Source: Pseudomonas sp. 30_B
GTDB lineage: Bacteria; Pseudomonadota; Gammaproteobacteria; Pseudomonadales; Pseudomonadaceae
Reading direction: 5' to 3'
Assembly: GCF_017491605.1 (NCBI RefSeq)
Contig: NZ_JAFGYY010000023.1
Location: 1 to 64,000, forward strand
Length of the DNA stretch: 64,000 nucleotides
A program made the position numbers and the translations under genes. Each line of letters starts with the position of its first letter. The first letter of the stretch is position 1. Shown in pieces: positions 24,384 through 34,267 of this stretch. A model generated the notes under the pieces. It ran no database searches and was not told the origin of the DNA. It saw only the letters and a list, made by a program, of their open reading frames with translations.

Positions 24384-24598
24384 GCACGAACAAACCAACG
24401 ATGCTGCAGCGCTGCGGTGTCACCCGCGACGATGACACCGCCCTGTGGGACGACCTGGTGCGGCAGTTACTAGGCCCGCGCTTCCTTTCCGATCCACCTG
24501 ATCGGCGCCGCCAGGCCATTGCGCTGGCCGCTGCCGCCCTACGTGCGGCTGGACAGGAAGAACTTGCTGTCCAGGTCCATCATCTGGCATCCAGTTGA
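24380..24598 (+). CDS. Small hypothetical island protein
   Basis: A 72-residue protein; the last gene of the island. It shows DDTALWDDLVRQLLGPRF and an alanine-rich helix. It starts within the previous stop codon (ATGA type) and is followed by a strong terminator. No family recognised. Confidence 0.62.
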   Translation: MSTNKPTMLQRCGVTRDDDTALWDDLVRQLLGPRFLSDPPDRRRQAIALAAAALRAAGQEELAVQVHHLASS

Positions 24599-24610
24599 AA
24601 GTCGAGACAA

Positions 24611-24640
24611 CAAAAAAGCCGCCTATTGGCGGCTTCTTTT
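24611..24640. terminator. Bidirectional terminator at the right end of the island
   Basis: AAAAAAGCCGCC and GGCGGCTTCTTTTT form a hairpin with T runs on both strands. It ends the island transcript and can also replace the lost terminator of the tRNA-Arg gene on the other strand. Confidence 0.85.
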
Positions 24641-24651
24641 TGCCTGCTCGC

Positions 24652-24675
24652 GAAACGGGGAACGAGCGGGGAAAA
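24652..24675 (+). repeat. Right integrase arm-type repeat
   Basis: A 24-bp copy of the block before int (16234-16257), one mismatch, in the same orientation, holding ACGGGGAA at 24655-24662 and GCGGGGAA at 24666-24673. It lies 57 bp from the right att. Confidence 0.65.
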
Positions 24676-24732
24676 TTCTTTAAAACTCAAACATCAACGG
24701 AAGGCCAAAAACTCTTAATCCATTGATTTTAT

Positions 24733-24809
24733 TGGTGTCCCGGAGAGGGGTCGAACCTCCAACCTTCCCCTTAGGAGGGGGACGCTCTATCCAATTGAGC
24801 TACCGGGAC
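24733..24809 (-). tRNA. tRNA-Arg (anticodon CCT), island attachment gene
   Basis: A 77-nt cloverleaf including an encoded CCA. Acceptor stem GTCCCGG pairs with CCGGGAC, the anticodon loop reads CTCCTAA (CCT), and the T arm contains GGTTCGACCCC-like bases. The 3' 53 bases are duplicated at 16061-16113, the right att copy being 24733-24785. Its own terminator is now 8.7 kb away; an island terminator lies 93 bp downstream. Confidence 0.96.
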
Positions 24810-24902
24810 ACGATCGGGTCGGCATGTTAACCACCGATGGCGAATTTGTCATGTCGCTGCCACCGGACGGGTCCATAATTTTTCCAACTGTGGAGGACTG
24901 CC

Positions 24903-25388
24903 GTGAACACCAGCTCACCGGACCACGAAGCGACACCCGATTCGCCATTCGCCACCTTCGACGTGCGCGTCGCCACGCCGGACGATGCCCCTGCCCTCGC
25001 GCCACTGCTGCAGCAACTGGGCCTCCATGACCCGAGCCCGGACGTCGCACTGCTGGCGCTGGAGCTGGGCCAGCAGCGGCCGACCCGGGTCACGTTGGTG
25101 GCCGAGCGCGACGGCACCCTGCTGGGCACCTGCACCCTTCACCTCATCGAGCACATCGCCCACGGCTTCGCCCGTTCGGCAATCCTCGAAGACATGGTGG
25201 TGGACAGCCGCGCCCGCGGCCAGGGCATAGGCCAGGCACTGATCCGGCGTGCGGTGGAATGGGCCGGCGGCTGGGGCTGCTACAAGCTGGCGCTGTCCAG
25301 CCACCAGGACCGGGAGATGGCCCATCGTTTCTATGCGGCGATGGGCTTCGCTCCCCACGGCGTGAGCCTGTCGCTGCAGCTGGACTGA
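24903..25388 (+). CDS. GNAT-family N-acetyltransferase
   Basis: A 161-residue acetyltransferase. Motif A for acetyl-CoA is DMVVDSRARGQGIGQALIRR (RGxGIG type), followed by YKLALSSHQDREMAHRFYAAMGF. Start GTG at 24903 with GGAGG six bases upstream. It ends three bases from the convergent phnN gene. The length and neighbour raise the possibility of a PhnO-like aminoalkylphosphonate acetyltransferase, which is inference only. Confidence 0.85.
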   Translation: MNTSSPDHEATPDSPFATFDVRVATPDDAPALAPLLQQLGLHDPSPDVALLALELGQQRPTRVTLVAERDGTLLGTCTLHLIEHIAHGFARSAILEDMVVDSRARGQGIGQALIRRAVEWAGGWGCYKLALSSHQDREMAHRFYAAMGFAPHGVSLSLQLD

Positions 25389-25391
25389 CCC

Positions 25392-25955
25392 TCAGCTCGC
25401 CTGGGCATCCGGCGGATCGAGCAGGTCCAGCAGATGGCCGACGGTGACATCCAGGGACACCGAGTTGTCCAGCTCCACCAGGGGGCCGGGCAGGCCATCG
25501 GCGAAATGCGCATTGCGGGCCAAGCGCTCCTCGATCTCTGCCAGCGTCTCGCGTCCGCGCTTGAGCAGACGCTGATGCAGCACCTCGGGCTCGACCCGCA
25601 GCAACACTGCAATCAGCCTGGGATAGCGGCGCCGCGCTTCAGGCAGGTACTTGCGCGAACCATTAACCAGCACGTCGTGCCCAGCAGCGAGCCAGTCATC
25701 GATTTCGCGGGGAATCCCGTAGTGCAGGCCGTTGGCGCGCCAGCTCATGGCGAAGGCACCGGACTGCTCCAACCGTGCGAACTCCTCGACGCTCACTGAA
25801 TGCGCCTCTTCCCCTCGCGCCTCGGCGGAGCGTGTGATGACGCGCCGGACAATCCGGCAGTCCCGCGCCGCCAGGGGAACGCTGGCGGCCTGCAACAGGC
25901 TGTCCTTGCCGGAGCCCGAAGGGCCCATCAGGTAAATGAGTCTGCCTGGGGTCAT
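25392..25955 (-). CDS. phnN: Ribose 1,5-bisphosphate phosphokinase PhnN
   Basis: A 187-residue guanylate-kinase-like enzyme that makes PRPP from ribose 1,5-bisphosphate in the C-P lyase pathway. P-loop GPSGSGKDS is at residues 11-19. Further features are TRSAEARGEEAHSVSVEEF and SWRANGLHYGIPREID, both typical of PhnN. Start MTPGRLIYLM at 25955 is chosen; ribosome-binding bases are weak, and the longer frame to 26078 has no better site. No other C-P lyase gene is in the window, although in P. aeruginosa the phn cluster lies next to amrZ. Confidence 0.87.
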   Translation of the reverse strand: MTPGRLIYLMGPSGSGKDSLLQAASVPLAARDCRIVRRVITRSAEARGEEAHSVSVEEFARLEQSGAFAMSWRANGLHYGIPREIDDWLAAGHDVLVNGSRKYLPEARRRYPRLIAVLLRVEPEVLHQRLLKRGRETLAEIEERLARNAHFADGLPGPLVELDNSVSLDVTVGHLLDLLDPPDAQAS

Positions 25956-26422
25956 GACACTCTCTGGAGGGGCCGGCGGCTCGGCGATACATCGATTCTG
26001 ATCCGCCTGACGCATGATACTCGCGGCCTTGTACGAAATCAGCGAATCTCGCCTGGATTTTCGCCGACACGCCCCCATATAACCTCAGCTGTGCCATCAT
26101 GCGCGCCCCTCATCGGATACACGCCGCCCCCCGTCGCAGTGCTGGCGCGGAGCCGTCATTCGTTCGACTAAGCTGTCAACATCGGGCCTGACGTCGCCTC
26201 AACCCATCGAAAGAAAGGTCTGCCGAAGACGTCGCATTTCGGATGATTGGTGCTGGCATTTAGCCTTCACCCACGCCACAATATGTCGCAGATTTGACGT
26301 CAAGTTATTGGTTTTTTCGAAACCGTTGACGACGCGCTGAACGGCCAACAGAAATTGCTGTCAAAGGGCCTGAACGAACGCTGACCCATGGCATCGGCCT
26401 CCCTGACTTACAGGTTTAATGT
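25956..26422. other. Gap between phnN and amrZ
   Basis: 467 bp without a gene I can support. It must hold the amrZ promoter; I see no convincing AlgU (GAACTT-type) site. Short T runs near 26305-26320 are the most AT-rich part. Confidence 0.5.
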
Positions 26423-26755
26423 ATGCGCCCAATGAAACAGGCAACCCCTACCTACTCCAGCCGCACCGCTGACAAATTCGTCGTACGTCTGCCGGAAGGC
26501 ATGCGCGAGCGCATCGCTGAAGTTGCTCGCAGCCACCATCGCAGCATGAACTCCGAGATCATCGCGCGCCTGGAGCAGAGCCTGCTCCAGGAAGGCGCAT
26601 TGCAAGACAATCTCGGCATTCGTCTGGACAGCCCGGAGCTGAGCCTGCACGAACGCGAACTGCTGCAACGCTTCCGCCAGCTGACCCATCGTCAGCAGAA
26701 CGCGCTGATCGCCCTGATCGCGCACGACGCCGAAATGGCGCAGAACGACGCCTGA
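26423..26755 (+). CDS. amrZ: Ribbon-helix-helix regulator AmrZ
   Basis: A 110-residue Arc-type DNA-binding regulator controlling alginate, flagella, twitching and c-di-GMP genes in pseudomonads. The RHH fold is clear: DKFVVRLPEGMRERIAEVAR (strand and first helix) and HHRSMNSEIIARLEQSLL (second helix). The C-terminal tetramerisation region (ELLQRFRQLTHRQQNALIAL) is intact. It is nearly identical to P. aeruginosa AmrZ as I remember it. Start ATG at 26423. A strong terminator follows. AmrZ links functionally with the flgZ/flgM genes at the start of the window. Confidence 0.95.
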   Translation: MRPMKQATPTYSSRTADKFVVRLPEGMRERIAEVARSHHRSMNSEIIARLEQSLLQEGALQDNLGIRLDSPELSLHERELLQRFRQLTHRQQNALIALIAHDAEMAQNDA

Positions 26756-26775
26756 GTCGTACGCAGCACCGAAAC

Positions 26776-26798
26776 AGCCGGCCTCGCGCCGGCTTTTT
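26776..26798 (+). terminator. amrZ terminator
   Basis: AGCCGGC and GCCGGCT form a seven-pair stem followed by TTTT. Confidence 0.85.
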
Positions 26799-26825
26799 CA
26801 TGCCTGCCGCTTTTGTTCCGGGCAC

Positions 26826-26848
26826 AAAAAAGCCGCCTCGCGGGCGGC
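26826..26848 (-). terminator. mgtE terminator
   Basis: On the minus strand GCCGCC and GGCGGC form the stem, followed by TTTTTTG. It faces the amrZ terminator. Confidence 0.85.
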
Positions 26849-26868
26849 CTTTTCGGCGGGGCTGGTTG

Positions 26869-28311
26869 CTACATGAGGAACAGCGTGGCCAGCCCGAGGA
26901 AGATGAAAAAGCCGCCGCTGTCGGTCATGGCGGTGATCATCACACTGGAGCCCATGGCCGGATCGCGCCCCAGGCGCAGCAGCGTCATGGGGATCAGCAC
27001 GCCCATCAACGCCGCCAGCAGCAGGTTCAGGGTCATGGCGCCGGTCATCACCGCGCCCAGCTCCCAGTTGCCATACAGGTAGTAGGCCACCAGGCCGATC
27101 ACACCGCCCCACACCAGGCCGTTGACCAAAGCCACACCCAGTTCCTTGCGCAGCAGGCGGTTGGCGCTGTTGGTTTGGATCTGGTCCAGGGCCATCGCGC
27201 GAACGATCATGGTGATGGTCTGGTTGCCGGAGTTGCCGCCGATGCCGGCGACAATGGGCATCAGCGCGGCCAGCGCCACCAGCTTCTCGATGGAGCCTTC
27301 GAACAGGCCGATCACCCGCGAGGCGATGAAGGCGGTGATCAGGTTGGTGGCCAGCCAGGCCCAGCGGTTGCGTACCGACTTCCAGACCGAGGCGAAGATG
27401 TCTTCCTCTTCGCGCAGACCGGCCATGCTCAGCACTTCGCTCTCGCTCTCCTCACGGATCAGGTCGACCATCTCGTCGATGGTCAGACGACCGATCAGCT
27501 TGCCGTTCTTGTCCACCACCGGGGCGGAAATCAGGTCGTAGCGCTCGAACGCCTGGGCGGCATCGTAGCCGTCCTCGTCGGGGGTGAAGGTCACCGGATC
27601 GGTAGCCATGACCTCGGCCACGTCCTTCTCCGGATCGTTCACCAGCAGGCGCTTGATCGGCAGCACGCCCTTGAGCACGCCGTCGTAGTCAACCACGAAG
27701 AGCTTGTCGGTATGGCCCGGCAGCTCCTTCAGGCGACGCAGGTAGCGCAGTACCACTTCCAGGCTGACGTCGTCGCGGATGGTGACCATCTCGAAGTCCA
27801 TCAGCGCGCCGACCTGATCTTCCTCGTAGGACAGCGCCGAACGCACGCGCTCGCGCTGTTGCGCATCGAGGCTTTCCATCAGCTCATGGACTACATCGCG
27901 CGGCAGCTCCGGCGCCAGGTCCGCGAGCTCGTCGGCATCCATGTCCTTGGCGGCGGCGAGAATCTCGTGATCATCCATGTCGGCGATCAGGGTTTCCCGC
28001 ACAGCGTCGGAAACTTCGAGGAGGATGTCGCCGTCGCGCTCGGCCTTGACCAGCTGCCAGACCGTCAGGCGGTCATCCAGCGGAAGGGATTCGAGGATGT
28101 GGGCGATGTCGGCCGGGTGCAGCTCATCCAGCTTGCGCTGAAGTTCGGCAAGATTCTGGCGGTGGACCAGGTTTTCGACGAGATCGTGATGCTGGCCTTC
28201 CTGACGGTGCGTCAGGTCTTCCACCAGCTTGTGCTTGTGCAGCAGGTCGACCACCTGGCTGAGGCGGTCCTGCAGGCTTTCCTGCGGCTTCTTGGCTTCT
28301 ACTTCGGTCAT
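26869..28311 (-). CDS. mgtE: Magnesium transporter MgtE
   Basis: A 480-residue Mg2+ channel. The cytoplasmic part holds the MgtE N domain (residues 30-135, LHPADIAHILESLP) and two CBS domains (VMATDPVTFTPDEDGYDAAQ and VVDKNGKLIGRLTIDEM). Five membrane segments follow from about residue 310, including the pore motif GGNSGNQT and the end ATLFLM. Start MTEVEAKKPQ at 28311 has GGAG six bases upstream; a GTG at 28323 is possible. No Mg riboswitch is evident in the leader. It normally opens when internal Mg2+ is low. Confidence 0.93.
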   Translation of the reverse strand: MTEVEAKKPQESLQDRLSQVVDLLHKHKLVEDLTHRQEGQHHDLVENLVHRQNLAELQRKLDELHPADIAHILESLPLDDRLTVWQLVKAERDGDILLEVSDAVRETLIADMDDHEILAAAKDMDADELADLAPELPRDVVHELMESLDAQQRERVRSALSYEEDQVGALMDFEMVTIRDDVSLEVVLRYLRRLKELPGHTDKLFVVDYDGVLKGVLPIKRLLVNDPEKDVAEVMATDPVTFTPDEDGYDAAQAFERYDLISAPVVDKNGKLIGRLTIDEMVDLIREESESEVLSMAGLREEEDIFASVWKSVRNRWAWLATNLITAFIASRVIGLFEGSIEKLVALAALMPIVAGIGGNSGNQTITMIVRAMALDQIQTNSANRLLRKELGVALVNGLVWGGVIGLVAYYLYGNWELGAVMTGAMTLNLLLAALMGVLIPMTLLRLGRDPAMGSSVMITAMTDSGGFFIFLGLATLFLM

Positions 28312-28634
28312 AGCACGCTCCACCCCCAGTGGCAGAACGCGCCATTGGGGATCAATACATCAGGTCGTGTGTACGCAATCGGGGTTCTGAGTAACTACTG
28401 GGTAAGTCCATGGTGGTTGTCCCATGCGCCCATCAAGGGCAGATGCGGGAAATGATAACACTCCGGGGGTCGGTACGCGTTACAAAATCGCGGCAAGAAC
28501 AATCGCTTGCGCCCGAAAGCTCAGTGCAGGTTCATCGGTCGGTTCGACGCGCGAAATCCCCGACAAGACACCCGGACCCGGATTACAAACCCGCCACCTA
28601 GGCTCCTGGCAGACCCGCCGTCACGGAGGACACC
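28312..28634. other. Divergent gap between mgtE and the DUF4124 gene
   Basis: 323 bp with no credible gene, RNA or repeat that I can see. It carries two divergent promoters by position. The only certain element is GGAGGA before the DUF4124 gene. Confidence 0.5.
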
Positions 28635-29147
28635 ATGCGCCTGCCCGCCCTGCTCTTCTCGACCTTGCTTCTGTTACCGACCAGCGAAGCGGCAATGGTG
28701 TTCCGTTGCACATCCGCCGGCGGAAAAGTCCTCTTCAGCCAGTATGGCTGCCCCGGCGACCAGCATCAGGACCAACAGGAAGCCTTCAACGCCACGCCCG
28801 GCAGCGGCGAACCGGTGCCGCTGGCGAATCCCAAGCCCGCAGCGCAACCCCGTGCCGCAGCGCGCGGGAAAGACCAGAAAATCGACAATGAAGTGGTCGT
28901 GGTTGGCGAACAGCAGAACGGCTGTGGCAATCGCGTGACCGGAGCAGCCCGGCGCAAGGCGATCATCGAAGGCCGGATCAGGACCGGGATGACCCGCAGC
29001 GACGTGGAAAGCGCCCTCGGCAGGCCGGACAAGGTCAGCCAGCATAATGGGACGCTGCGCTATCACTACGAGGCGGACAAAAAGCGCGGCGCGCGCAGCG
29101 TGACCTTCGACGAGGACGGCTGCGTGGCGGGCAAGAAAAAACGCTGA
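28635..29147 (+). CDS. Exported DUF4124-domain protein
   Basis: A 170-residue exported protein. Signal peptide MRLPALLFSTLLLLPTSEAA, cleavage near residue 19. A DUF4124 module follows (MVFRCTSAGGKVLFSQYGCP, two Cys). The C-terminal part resembles SmpA/OmlA-type outer-membrane assembly repeats (RIRTGMTRSDVESALGRPDK, then a GTLRYHYE strand). GGAGGA lies about six bases before the ATG. Function in the envelope is unknown. No operon partner. Confidence 0.8.
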   Translation: MRLPALLFSTLLLLPTSEAAMVFRCTSAGGKVLFSQYGCPGDQHQDQQEAFNATPGSGEPVPLANPKPAAQPRAAARGKDQKIDNEVVVVGEQQNGCGNRVTGAARRKAIIEGRIRTGMTRSDVESALGRPDKVSQHNGTLRYHYEADKKRGARSVTFDEDGCVAGKKKR

Positions 29148-29218
29148 AATTCGCGACACGAAGCGTCTGCGGGAAACTTTCCACAGCACAAAGGCCTTTG
29201 ACTGTGCAATGGCTATTT

Positions 29219-29265
29219 ACCGCACAAAGGCTTTTTACCGTACAAAGGCTTTTTACCGCACAAAG
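29219..29265 (+). repeat. 18-bp tandem repeat (2.6 units)
   Basis: ACCGCACAAAGGCTTTTT repeats at 29219-29236, 29237-29254 (one change) and partly at 29255-29265. A degenerate further unit may start at 29187. Confidence 0.85.
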
Positions 29266-29267
29266 AA

Positions 29268-29295
29268 AAAGGGCCTGCATTTCTGCAGGCCCTTT
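29268..29295 (-). terminator. Terminator of the tRNA cluster
   Basis: On the minus strand AAAGGGCCTGCAG pairs with CTGCAGGCCCTTT-like bases and ends in TTTTTC. It follows the last tRNA-Arg. Confidence 0.85.
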
Positions 29296-29301
29296 CGTAT
29301 G

Positions 29302-29378
29302 TGGCGCACTCAGGAGGATTCGAACCTCCGACCGCTCGGTTCGTAGCCGAGTACTCTATCCAGCTGAGCTATGAGTGC
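29302..29378 (-). tRNA. tRNA-Arg (anticodon ACG), copy 1
   Basis: 77 nt including CCA. Acceptor GCACTCA pairs with TGAGTGC, anticodon loop CTACGAA. The same gene recurs at 29477-29553. Confidence 0.96.
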
Positions 29379-29476
29379 GTCGTTGGCAAAGTTTAACCAG
29401 ATTCACCAACTGGTTGCAGCTAATGGCTTTTCAGCCCTTTCGCCACTGAAGCCCCGCTTTCGCGTTGCCTCGTATA

Positions 29477-29553
29477 TGGCGCACTCAGGAGGATTCGAAC
29501 CTCCGACCGCTCGGTTCGTAGCCGAGTACTCTATCCAGCTGAGCTATGAGTGC
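29477..29553 (-). tRNA. tRNA-Arg (anticodon ACG), copy 2
   Basis: 77 nt, identical to copy 1 as far as I can compare. The 98-bp spacer between copies shows no gene. Confidence 0.96.
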
Positions 29554-29660
29554 GCTGATGAGGGCGCAAATTCTAGAGCGATTTTTCTGAGCTGTCAACA
29601 AGATTTTTCAATCATTTCAGTCACTTACGTAACCGGACAACTCATCGCACCAGAGGATGC

Positions 29661-29753
<93 letters not shown>

Positions 29754-29813
29754 GCAACACGGGGCGCATGATAACCATGTTTTCCCCGTTTGCAAAGAAA
29801 ATTTTTAAGAAAA

Positions 29814-29999
29814 TTAATGGTTTGGTTCTTGGTCTTTCTCTTTCTGGATGCGCTGGTAGATTTCCTCACGGTGCACAGCGACTTCCTTCGGCGCATTCAC
29901 ACCGATTCGCACCTGATTTCCTTTGACACCCAACACAGTCACGGTGACGTCATCACCGACCATCAGGGTCTCTCCGACCCGGCGAGTCAGAATCAGCAT
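29814..29999 (-). CDS. rsmA: Carbon storage regulator RsmA (CsrA)
   Basis: A 61-residue RNA-binding dimer that represses translation of many mRNAs by binding GGA motifs in their leaders; it is antagonised by RsmY/RsmZ RNAs. The sequence is fully canonical: MLILTRRVGETLMVGDDVTV (first strand with RNA-binding Arg) and VRIGVNAPKEVAVHREEIYQ (second RNA-contact region). AAGGAG lies six bases before the ATG. It stands between lysC and tRNA-Ser, as in P. aeruginosa. Confidence 0.98.
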   Translation of the reverse strand: MLILTRRVGETLMVGDDVTVTVLGVKGNQVRIGVNAPKEVAVHREEIYQRIQKEKDQEPNH

Positions 30000-30144
30000 T
30001 CCTTTCTCCTTACGAATTACGGATAAACAGTCTGCAAAAATAGAAATGGTGGCAGATTCGTGAAGATCAAGTGCGCGAATCCTTCACCAAGTATTGACCA
30101 GTCCTGTCGGAATGAAAGTTCCTGTCAGCCAGTCAAAAACGACA

Positions 30145-30169
30145 AAAGGCGCGGGGTAGCCGCGCCTTT
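30145..30169 (-). terminator. lysC terminator
   Basis: AAAGGCGCGG pairs with CCGCGCCTTT; on the minus strand it is followed by TGTCGTTTTT. Confidence 0.8.
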
Positions 30170-30183
30170 CGGTATATCCCGCC

Positions 30184-31419
30184 TTACTCGCCCTGTCGGG
30201 CCGGGGCGTCGAGTTCGAACGCGGTGTGCAGGGCACGGACCGCCAGTTCGAGGTACTTCTCTTCGATGACCACGGACACCTTGATTTCCGAGGTGGAGAT
30301 CATCTGGATGTTGATGGATTCCTTGGCCAGAGCCTCGAACATGCGGCTGGCGACACCGGCGTGGGAACGCATGCCGACACCGACGATGGAAACCTTGGCG
30401 ATATTGGTGTCGCCGGTGGCTTCGCGCGCACCGATGCTGGTGGCGGTCTGCTTGAGGATATCCAGGGCGGCCTGGTAATCGTTGCGGTGCACGGTGAAGG
30501 TGAAGTCGGTGGTGTTATCGTGCGAAACGTTCTGCACGATCATGTCGACTTCGATGTTCGCAGCGCTGATCGGACCAAGGATCTTGAAAGCAACGCCGGG
30601 GGTATCCGGTACGCCACGGATGGTCAGCTTGGCTTCGTCGCGGTTGAAGGCGATGCCGGAGATGATCGGCTGTTCCATGGATTCCTCTTCATCAAGGGTA
30701 ATGAGGGTGCCCGGACCCTCCTGGAAGCTGTGCAGCACGCGCAGCGGGACGTTGTACTTGCCGGCGAACTCGACCGAACGGATCTGCAGGACCTTGGAGC
30801 CGAGGCTGGCCATTTCCAGCATCTCCTCGAAGGTGATCTTGTCCAGACGCTGCGCCTGCGGCACGACGCGCGGATCGGTGGTGTAGACGCCATCGACATC
30901 GGTGTAGATCTGGCACTCGTCGGCCTTCAGCGCCGCGGCCAGGGCCACGCCGGTGGTGTCGGAACCGCCACGGCCGAGGGTGGTGATGTTGCCGTGCTCG
31001 TCCACACCCTGGAAGCCTGCGACCACGACAACGCGGCCGGCCTTCAGATCTGCGCGAATGTTCGCATCATCGATGCTCAGAATACGCGCCTTGGTGTGGG
31101 AACTGTCGGTCAGGATACGCACCTGGTTGCCGGTGTAGGACACCGCCGGCACGCCGCGCTTGAGCAGCGCCATGCTCAGCAGTGCAATGGTCACCTGCTC
31201 GCCAGTGGAGACCATCACGTCCAGCTCGCGCGGAATCGGCTGGTCCATGATCTGTTTCGCCAGGCCAATCAGGCGATTGGTCTCGCCGCTCATGGCGGAC
31301 ACCACCACGACGATGTCGTCGCCCGCCTCACGGAATTTCTTCACCTTCTCGGCCACCTGCTCGATTCGCTCGACGGTGCCGACGGAGGTCCCTCCAAACT
31401 TCTGTACGATCAAAGCCAT
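30184..31419 (-). CDS. lysC: Aspartokinase (lysine/threonine pathway)
   Basis: A 411-residue kinase that phosphorylates aspartate, first step to Lys, Thr and Met. The kinase domain begins MALIVQKFGGTSVGTVERIE and includes VVVVSAMSGETNRL and the GRGGSDTTGVALAAAL active-site loop. Two ACT domains (from about residue 265) give feedback control by amino acids. The start at 31419 is chosen for the canonical KFGGTS N-terminus; the longer frame to 31467 is not supported. It follows alaS by 101 bp on the same strand. Confidence 0.97.
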   Translation of the reverse strand: MALIVQKFGGTSVGTVERIEQVAEKVKKFREAGDDIVVVVSAMSGETNRLIGLAKQIMDQPIPRELDVMVSTGEQVTIALLSMALLKRGVPAVSYTGNQVRILTDSSHTKARILSIDDANIRADLKAGRVVVVAGFQGVDEHGNITTLGRGGSDTTGVALAAALKADECQIYTDVDGVYTTDPRVVPQAQRLDKITFEEMLEMASLGSKVLQIRSVEFAGKYNVPLRVLHSFQEGPGTLITLDEEESMEQPIISGIAFNRDEAKLTIRGVPDTPGVAFKILGPISAANIEVDMIVQNVSHDNTTDFTFTVHRNDYQAALDILKQTATSIGAREATGDTNIAKVSIVGVGMRSHAGVASRMFEALAKESINIQMISTSEIKVSVVIEEKYLELAVRALHTAFELDAPARQGE

Positions 31420-31520
31420 TTCAAAAGCCGCCTGATTCCTGAAGGGCGCCCATTTAACATGCATCACCGCATGCTGCCAAGGTCCGCCGGACGCGCTGCG
31501 GACCCCGGTATTTCAGGGCC

Positions 31521-34145
<2,625 letters not shown>

Positions 34146-34267
34146 AGATTCTTCCACGGAAAAATGCGGCCACAAATCGCCGGCAAAGGGCCGCATTATG
34201 ATCGGCCCTGCGTGCTCGGTACAGTGTGTTTGTGCGATAGCCGGCGGCTATTGCGCCTTACGCTTGC

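Larger units (their letters stand above)
16061..24785. mobile_element. Integrative phage-satellite-like island in tRNA-Arg(CCT)
   Basis: An 8.7-kb island lies between 53-bp direct repeats made of the 3' part of tRNA-Arg(CCT), one mismatch apart. It carries, left to right: tyrosine integrase; AlpA-like regulator; small gene; TOPRIM-VapE primase-helicase; an iteron field; a 51-residue antisense gene; an HK97-like capsid protein; several small genes; a Nu1-like small terminase; three more small overlapping genes. No portal, large terminase, protease or tail genes are present. The set fits a satellite that replicates itself and uses a helper phage for packaging or tails. The class (P4-like, PICI or other) is inference. 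Confidence 0.85.

Noticed and set aside
26869..28634. Mg2+-sensing riboswitch before mgtE
   Set aside because: I find no M-box-like core in the 323-bp leader region; only general hairpins.
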